From: Paralichthys olivaceus
Taxonomy: Eukaryota; Chordata; Actinopteri; Pleuronectiformes; Paralichthyidae
Reading direction: 5' to 3'
Assembly (NCBI RefSeq): GCF_024713975.1
Contig: NC_091116.1
Span: forward strand, 6,202,621 to 6,266,620
Length of the DNA stretch: 64,000 bases
The position numbers and the translations under genes are program-made. Each line of letters begins with the position of its first letter. The stretch's first letter is position 1. Shown one piece after another: positions 57,936-64,000 of the stretch. Under the pieces are notes generated by a model. That model had not been told where the DNA came from. It did not search any database and saw only the letters and a program-made list of their open reading frames with translations.

Positions 57936-58619
57936 CGTTTTTGTCGAGCTGAGTAGCGTTCTGGAAAGTTCCTCTCTGCTCATGTTGCAGAACAAAGTCC
58001 TCTAACCACAGAGGAAACGAGCAGGAGGAGGAGAAAGAGGAGGAGGAGGAGTGCTCACCTGGTGGCCAAACCTCCTACCCCACAGTAAAACATCATGTGT
58101 GGTGAAGGTGATGAGAGAAAAGGGGGAAGAGTTGGCAGCATGTTGGTGTTTCTCTATTATTAGCGGGTAAACAGCTCCGATTTTAGACGCGCTGCTGCTG
58201 CTGCTGCTGTTGTTGTTGTTGTTGTTTTTCAAGCGGATGGAGGAGGTCTGGTGCCAGAGAGTCTCACACTAACTCCCCGTCATCCTCGTCTCTGTTGCTG
58301 AACTCATGTTTACTTTCCCTCTTTCCTCAAAAACCTCAATTTCTCAGCTTCCTGCCCCGAATCAGAGAGCGAGGTGTTGCTTTTTAATTGAACCCTGAGC
58401 TCTCGAGGTGGTGTCCTTGAAAGAGGGCCGGAGGGTTTAACCATACTCAAGGATGGAGGACGGAGTTTGAGCAGGAGAATGACAGGGTTGATAGGATCTG
58501 AAGTGATGAGGTTTGGAGCTGTTGAGGGATTAATTTGAGTTGATACATCCACCGAGCCCCATCAGTCCCATTAAATTCACGCGGTATGTCGAAGTTAGAA
58601 AAAGGGTAAAACCGTTCTT

Positions 58620-58928
58620 GGATCCACTCCCAAATTTATTGGGTTCTATCTTCGTATCCCATCAATCAAGCCGCACCAAACTGCACAACCTCATACATAT
58701 CAGTTCATGCATTATTTTCTTGGAAATTGGTGACGGAAATGTCAAAGTAAAACGCCCTGTCTCACAATGTTATGGAGCGGGAAAACACGCCAACATTTAA
58801 TGGCCCATGCTCCGTTCCTCCACCAAGTTTCAAGGAAATCAGCTCAGTAGCTTTTGTACAATCCTGCTGTAAAAACACAAACAAACCCAAGGACAGGGGC
58901 AAAAACCTAACTTCCTTGGTGGAGGTAA
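58620..58928 (+). repeat. dispersed repeat with CCTTGGNGGAGGTAA end
   Basis: Contains CCACCAAGTTTCAAGGAAAT and CCCAAGGACAGGGGC and ends CTTCCTTGGTGGAGGTAA, matching a common fish interspersed repeat. Left boundary uncertain. Confidence 0.55.
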
Positions 58929-59776
58929 ACAGAGGGCTGAGTTGTAAGGATTAAAATCAACACACACAGAAATAAAAGACCTTGGAAACAAAGCCACGCT
59001 GAAGAATAGTTTGCATGTTGAAACAGAAGTCTGTGCCAAAACCAATGGACTGTTCAGGTGTGAACTGAACATTCATCTTCTGTCAGCTGAGTTAAGCCTC
59101 ATGTTTGTTTGTGGCCCTTTTGAAACAGTTTCAGCTCGACTCGCTGCACCGCACTCGTTCACAATGCTGCTGTGACAGCGAGTGTTTGGTGTCACAACTG
59201 AAACACAGTATCCCGGGAGGAGGTTCTTGCAAATTGCGTGTTCACGTGCTGACAAGTGCTGCTGCTGCCGTGTTCCGTGTTGCTGCTCTCATGTTGCCCG
59301 TGATGTCTTTGCGGGAAGCCGCACTCGGGCCGGTCCAGGCCGGGGCTCGGCCCAGCGACCAGCAGCTGAAGAAGGGAAGCAGCCAGGCCACAGAGCGGCT
59401 AATTACAGACCCAGAGCGGGGGACAACCCTGTGGAAACTGTGCGCAACTGACATAAGGCACAGGAGGAGGCGGAGAAGATCTACTGTGCGGAGATGTTTT
59501 TGTTTTGCCGTCTTTTACTCCTTACTCCTTACAGAGGAAAAACTACAGTTACACAATAGGGATTTTTTTCATTTGATTCAGAACATAATGAATAAAGGAA
59601 CCTAAAGAGATTTTCAGTTTGCAAAAAGCAGCCACAGGAAGTTTGACATTTTGTTCACCTAAATGTTTTAGTACAAGAAGAAACATGCACATCTACTTTA
59701 TCTGAGAGCCAAGTCTCAAAACTGTAAATTATAACTGTCAAATGTCATTAACTAGAATGTCACTAAGTAGAGTTCA

Positions 59777-59897
59777 TACCTCTGCCAAGGACAACAGTCT
59801 CCTTATGAAACCACATTTCAATCCACTAGATCCAGATTTTTATTTGGATCACACTCAAACGGACAGGGGTGAACACATAACCTCCTTGGCGAAGGTA
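59777..59897 (+). repeat. short inverted-terminus element (MITE-like), 121 bp
   Basis: Starts TACCTCTGCCAAGG and ends CCTTGGCGAAGGTA, imperfect inverted termini (12 of 14). The right end matches the element at 58620-58928, so this may be an internally deleted member. Confidence 0.6.
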
Positions 59898-62509
59898 ATA
59901 GATTTTCAGGTTACTAATTTTATTTGCTTCTCAAGTGGTAAAAGCCCAGATTCTTTATTTCAGTACCTGAAGAAAAACTGAAACCAACAAAGGAGTTTTT
60001 TCTGCCAGCACCCTAGTAACAATCTCAGATTGGATCTCACTTAGAGCGGGGCTCTACCCGCAAATAATCACATATGTCATTTGTGCCAGTTAAGACCAAA
60101 CGATGTTGTTTGACCCAGTCTGAGTTTACAGATGTGTCCAATGTCCTTTGTTCGTGTGTCAGCATGAGAAGAGTCAGAGAGAAACTGAACTATATCCGAT
60201 CCGAGTGCGTTCACACCTGTACTTAGAGCTGTCCACTTGAGATGAGATCACAAAATCCACATGTTAATATCAGATGTATACTGGGCCACTGACAACAATC
60301 AGAAATGGGGTTAAAAGAACTGCAGCTGGATATTCAGTTGCAAAAATCCTTTAAAATATCTCCATGAGAACATATGACAGTAACTGGAACTCAAGACTTA
60401 TGACTCACAAACTACTACTTATCAGTCAACACCTGCAGACCCAGACCGGAACAGATCCGTTACAAATAGTATATCCACAAATATTGTTGAATGCAGCCGA
60501 GAAGCTAAATATTCGGAGTTCCCCATCACTTGCATGTGGCTGTGTGTAGCCCTCACTTATATCAACCTCGCCTACTTACCACCCAGGCCCTGAATTCCTC
60601 AGGTAAGTGAGATAAAAAGCTGCTTGCTGCTTTTATGAGAGTCAATGATTTACAGAGGAGAGAGAGAGAGAAGAGGGAGGGAGATTTCACCTGTCAATAT
60701 CACCAACAACACTATACACAGGTATTCTATGAGATCAGGCCACATTATACTTTGATTATATTCCACACAATAACTGTTTTTACCAACTTTTTTATATATT
60801 ACAATATATTATTGTGGCTTTTGGACAAAGTGGTTAAAAATAAATGTACCAGTGTTTCTTTGTTGGTTTGATTCATAGACGACATGACAGCTCCCCCAAT
60901 GTGAAGGCAAATCATTTCTATCACCCCCCAGCCAGCTGCACTGACCCCGCCTCCTGCATGTTAGCAGAGGGGACATGGACCAAACTAAAAAGACAAAATA
61001 ACAACAAATCATTTTTTCTCACAGATGATTTCTGTCATTCCAGGTCGTTCTTATCACACTGATGTTTGTCGAAGGGGTAATTCATGCAGTAAAACAGGAG
61101 TTAAACATCCCAATTGACTAAGCTGCCTCTCCCGAGAAATAATAAAATCATTACTGTTGTGGCTGCGTAACTATGAGTGGCCCAATAGTTCCTAAAGTTT
61201 TAAATCACAACATCATGCAGTCATAAAAGATTCTCTTATTTGCAAAATTTACTTTGCTTTACATGATGTTCACATGGTCAACTCATAATGTTTGGAATTT
61301 ATTTATGAAGTGTGTATTTTTGAAGTTTGAATACTGTGGTTTCCGGTCGAACAGATGACAGTGGGATCAGGAGCAACATCAAATCACTGCTTAAGCTAGT
61401 TTAAAAGGATCTATGACCTATCTGCACTAATGTGTTATAATACAATAACTTCTGTGGTGTCACATGTCAACCACAGACGTTACGTACACCGTGTTGTCAC
61501 CATAACTACATCCTAACCCTTTAACAAACTATTGTAAACCACACACCCTACATCAGTCTCACTCTTGAGGCGGAACAAGAGCAAACCCCTGCAACCAGGC
61601 TCAACATCTGGTGGAAAGAATAAGTGCACATTAATGCCCGCTGCACATGTAATGACGTGTTGAGTGACAACATGAAAACAAAATAAGAGCTTCCAAAGTC
61701 TGTTTTATGAATTTCCTTCTTCATCAGGCATTTAATCAATCAATATCTACAGCTTCCCTCCATTCTTCATGTCAAGTTTGGCCGCTTAGAGTCAGAATGT
61801 ATTTTGGGCTCCATCAGCTGCTGTGGTCGCTGGATGAAAAAAAAAAAAAGAAAAAAAAAAGAAGTTTCCTGCTCTGCTCTTAACTTAGAGCCTCTGGTCG
61901 AAGCAAACAGATATTAGAATTTGACTCCTCCTGTTGTGACAGTGCAGCGCTTCATGTGGAGAGCTAAGTTGCATTTAAGGATAATGTCTTCACCCGTTTC
62001 AGCACGTAATCATTACAGACGCTTATACTGGAGACGGAAAACCGCACATCTCTACACAGCAGCTTCTTAATGATTCTCATTTAAGTAGCTTCGAGCGCAC
62101 TCGTCACTAAACCTTCAATTTGAGGAAATTCAGAGCAAGGCATGCCAAATTTGGAAGCCGCAACGTTTTGACTCAATTATGTGATTCTGTGCAGCTCAAG
62201 TGAGGTGTTTTGGTCAGAGGCAGCCACTAATTGTCACATGTCGTTATATTGCAGCGTGGTCACTGTGGAGCTGTGAAGCCGCCGTCTCATGAAACAGGAA
62301 GTGGGCGACGTTCCCAAGTGGTGACAATTCAATTCAGAGCCGTCAAGTGTGACGGTGCGCTGAAAGCTGCAAGGCATGCGTCACCGTGTTGCACGCACAC
62401 ACGCATAAACGTGGAGATAAAAACACAGCCTCAATGACACACTGACACTCGACTCTGAAAAACCATAGGCATGCGTCACAGCCTGCTGTGTGGAGAGTAG
62501 ACACTCCCA

Positions 62510-62511
<2 letters not shown>

Positions 62512-62580
<69 letters not shown>
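62512..62580. repeat. (CA)n microsatellite
   Basis: About 34 CA units in the nhej1 intron. Confidence 0.97.
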
Positions 62581-62583
<3 letters not shown>

Positions 62584-63639
62584 AAATTTAGGTCCTAAGG
62601 GAAGTTGATGTGATTCTTTTTTCATCCAACAGCTCCATGACCAGCTTAAGCTTGTACCAAAGTTAAATCCAAGTGTGTGTTTGTGTTTGTATGTGTGTGC
62701 GCATATCAGTGGGAAGCATATAGGCTAATTCCACCCATGTAAATGTTGACCTGAGCTGGGTGGGGTGTTTGTGTGGTGGCCGTGTGGGAAGGGGCTTTGA
62801 TGAAAAGCTGCAGTAGAAAATAAAAGCTCCTCCTGCTCCTGTCATCATCGTCTCTCTTCCACTGTCCCTCCGAGCTCCGTTCCCCTTGGTGTGGGACACA
62901 AAGGCCACAAGTGGCGCAAGCACAAACACACGCTTGTGGAAATGGTAAAAGAGGCGGGGGGGTGATGAGGCTCTGCTGTCATTTGGCACTCGCCACGTAA
63001 ATATCTGTGCAAATGTCACAGAAGTTCAAGGAAGGAAAAACTGAAGGCGAAACTGAAGCTGGGTGGTTTTTACAAGAACAGAAGACACATACAGACTCTG
63101 TGTTGTACCTGTGACTCTGATATGTCTGTTAGTTACTTATAAACTACATTTTCGAACATAGGCTTGTTCATTTTCTGACGTAGGGAGGATTGATATCACT
63201 CTTGGGAAGCCAGTCCCACTTTAAGAGTGGTAGCAAAGAGAAAAGAGTTTGCCAAGTTCTGCGCAGAAACACAGCTCAGGTTGTGACATCATTATGTTTA
63301 AGCACCCGGAAGAAAACATCAGGCGTTCACACTTGGCCTGTAACCAAAAATACTTTTAGTAAAAGCATTTAAAATCCTGATTTTTTTGCAGTCCCCTGGT
63401 TAATGATTTGATCTCGCAGAAATTCGAGAGAAGACTTATCAGACTAAAGCACAAAAATATTCTGTTTACAATGATAACGCACTGAGAAAATCCCCTTTCA
63501 GTCATTGTCAGATGTGAACTCAGTCCAGTTGCGGATATCACATGACTCTAGCATCAGCTTATCGCCAAAAGCTCTTGATCTTGATCTCATAGTCTTTTCA
63601 AGTTGTAGTCTTCGTTTGCATCTTCTCTGTGTGTGGCTC

Positions 63640-63850
63640 CTCTTTTCATTTGGAGATATTCATATTCTTTTCGGGTTTTTTTCAGTTTTGCATCTGTCGC
63701 ATGTTAACAAAGTCATCAACATGCCAGAAAAACTCCAGAGAAAGTCCAGGGCAACTGTCTCTGACCTTTGTGTTCTCACATACAGGCTCTCCGGAAAATT
63801 AGAGGAGAATATCCATTTTTTTTCTGGCGCTTTCAACATCAATACAATTG
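63640..63850 (+). repeat. dispersed repeat, copy 3 of 3
   Basis: Contains GGAGATATTCATATTCTTTT, TGCATCTGTCGCATGTTAAC, CTTTGTGTTCTCACATACAG and CTCTCCGGAAAATTAGAGGA, in the same order as copy 2. Confidence 0.55.
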
Positions 63851-64000
63851 TCTTGGTTATTTTGCAGAAAGCTAGGAAGTGAACCTTGAGTTGTGATTTT
63901 GTTCTTGATCGACCTGTTGATTAGCACACTACAGAGCTCTGCTCAATTTGAAGCACTGATGGGTAGGGCAAAATGTTGCCATGGAGACAGACACAGACAG

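Noticed and set aside
59105..59605. 166-codon plus-strand frame in the nhej1 intron
   Set aside because: Cys/Ser-rich translation without domain or splice structure; lies in a GC-richer patch better considered as possible regulatory DNA.

Overview
This is eukaryotic, almost certainly teleost fish, nuclear DNA. Coding sequence is split into short exons with GT-AG junctions. CA microsatellites and fish-type dispersed repeats are common, and gene content and order match vertebrates. All supported genes lie on the minus strand. In transcription order (right to left) they are nhej1, ihh, bin1, three alpha-tubulin genes and rpgr. Gene models were built by hand from translation and splice-site reading; no database was searched.

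Left edge to 1.35 kb: the first three coding exons of rpgr (ciliary RCC1-repeat protein); the gene continues off the left edge. From 2.3 to 18.3 kb: three intact alpha-tubulin genes (here A, B, C), each with the vertebrate four-exon layout in which exon 1 codes only the start Met. Between A and B lies a 6 kb accessory zone. It holds a scrambled plus-strand tubulin pseudogene, a second tubulin scrap, a segmental repeat with one copy interrupted by a dispersed element, a short tandem duplication and a piggyBac-like scrap. The three genes look like a patchwork at the DNA level, suggesting gene conversion.

From 20.9 to 39.6 kb: complete bin1 (amphiphysin 2), 17 clear coding exons plus a 21-nt microexon and a 45-nt candidate cassette exon. 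It encodes an N-BAR domain, a proline-rich/clathrin-binding linker and an SH3 domain. One intron carries an antisense relic that resembles an exon of mns1. From 41.5 to 49.9 kb: complete ihh (Indian hedgehog), three exons, 419 aa. From 53.4 to 54.8 kb: the last three coding exons of nhej1 (XLF). The rest of the window, to 64 kb, is an nhej1 intron rich in repeats.

The ihh-nhej1 order and orientation is that of mammals, where nhej1 introns carry ihh enhancers, so 50-64 kb is the likeliest long-range regulatory ground here. The genes do not form one pathway: tubulin, rpgr and bin1 concern microtubules, cilia and membranes, ihh is a morphogen and nhej1 a DNA repair factor. I saw no rRNA, tRNA, CRISPR or bacterial-type system. 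Nothing in the window convincingly amounts to a new multi-gene system. The most unusual items are the tubulin mosaic and scrambled copy, the tryptophan-acidic repeat exon and unusual splice choices of bin1, and several hairpins.
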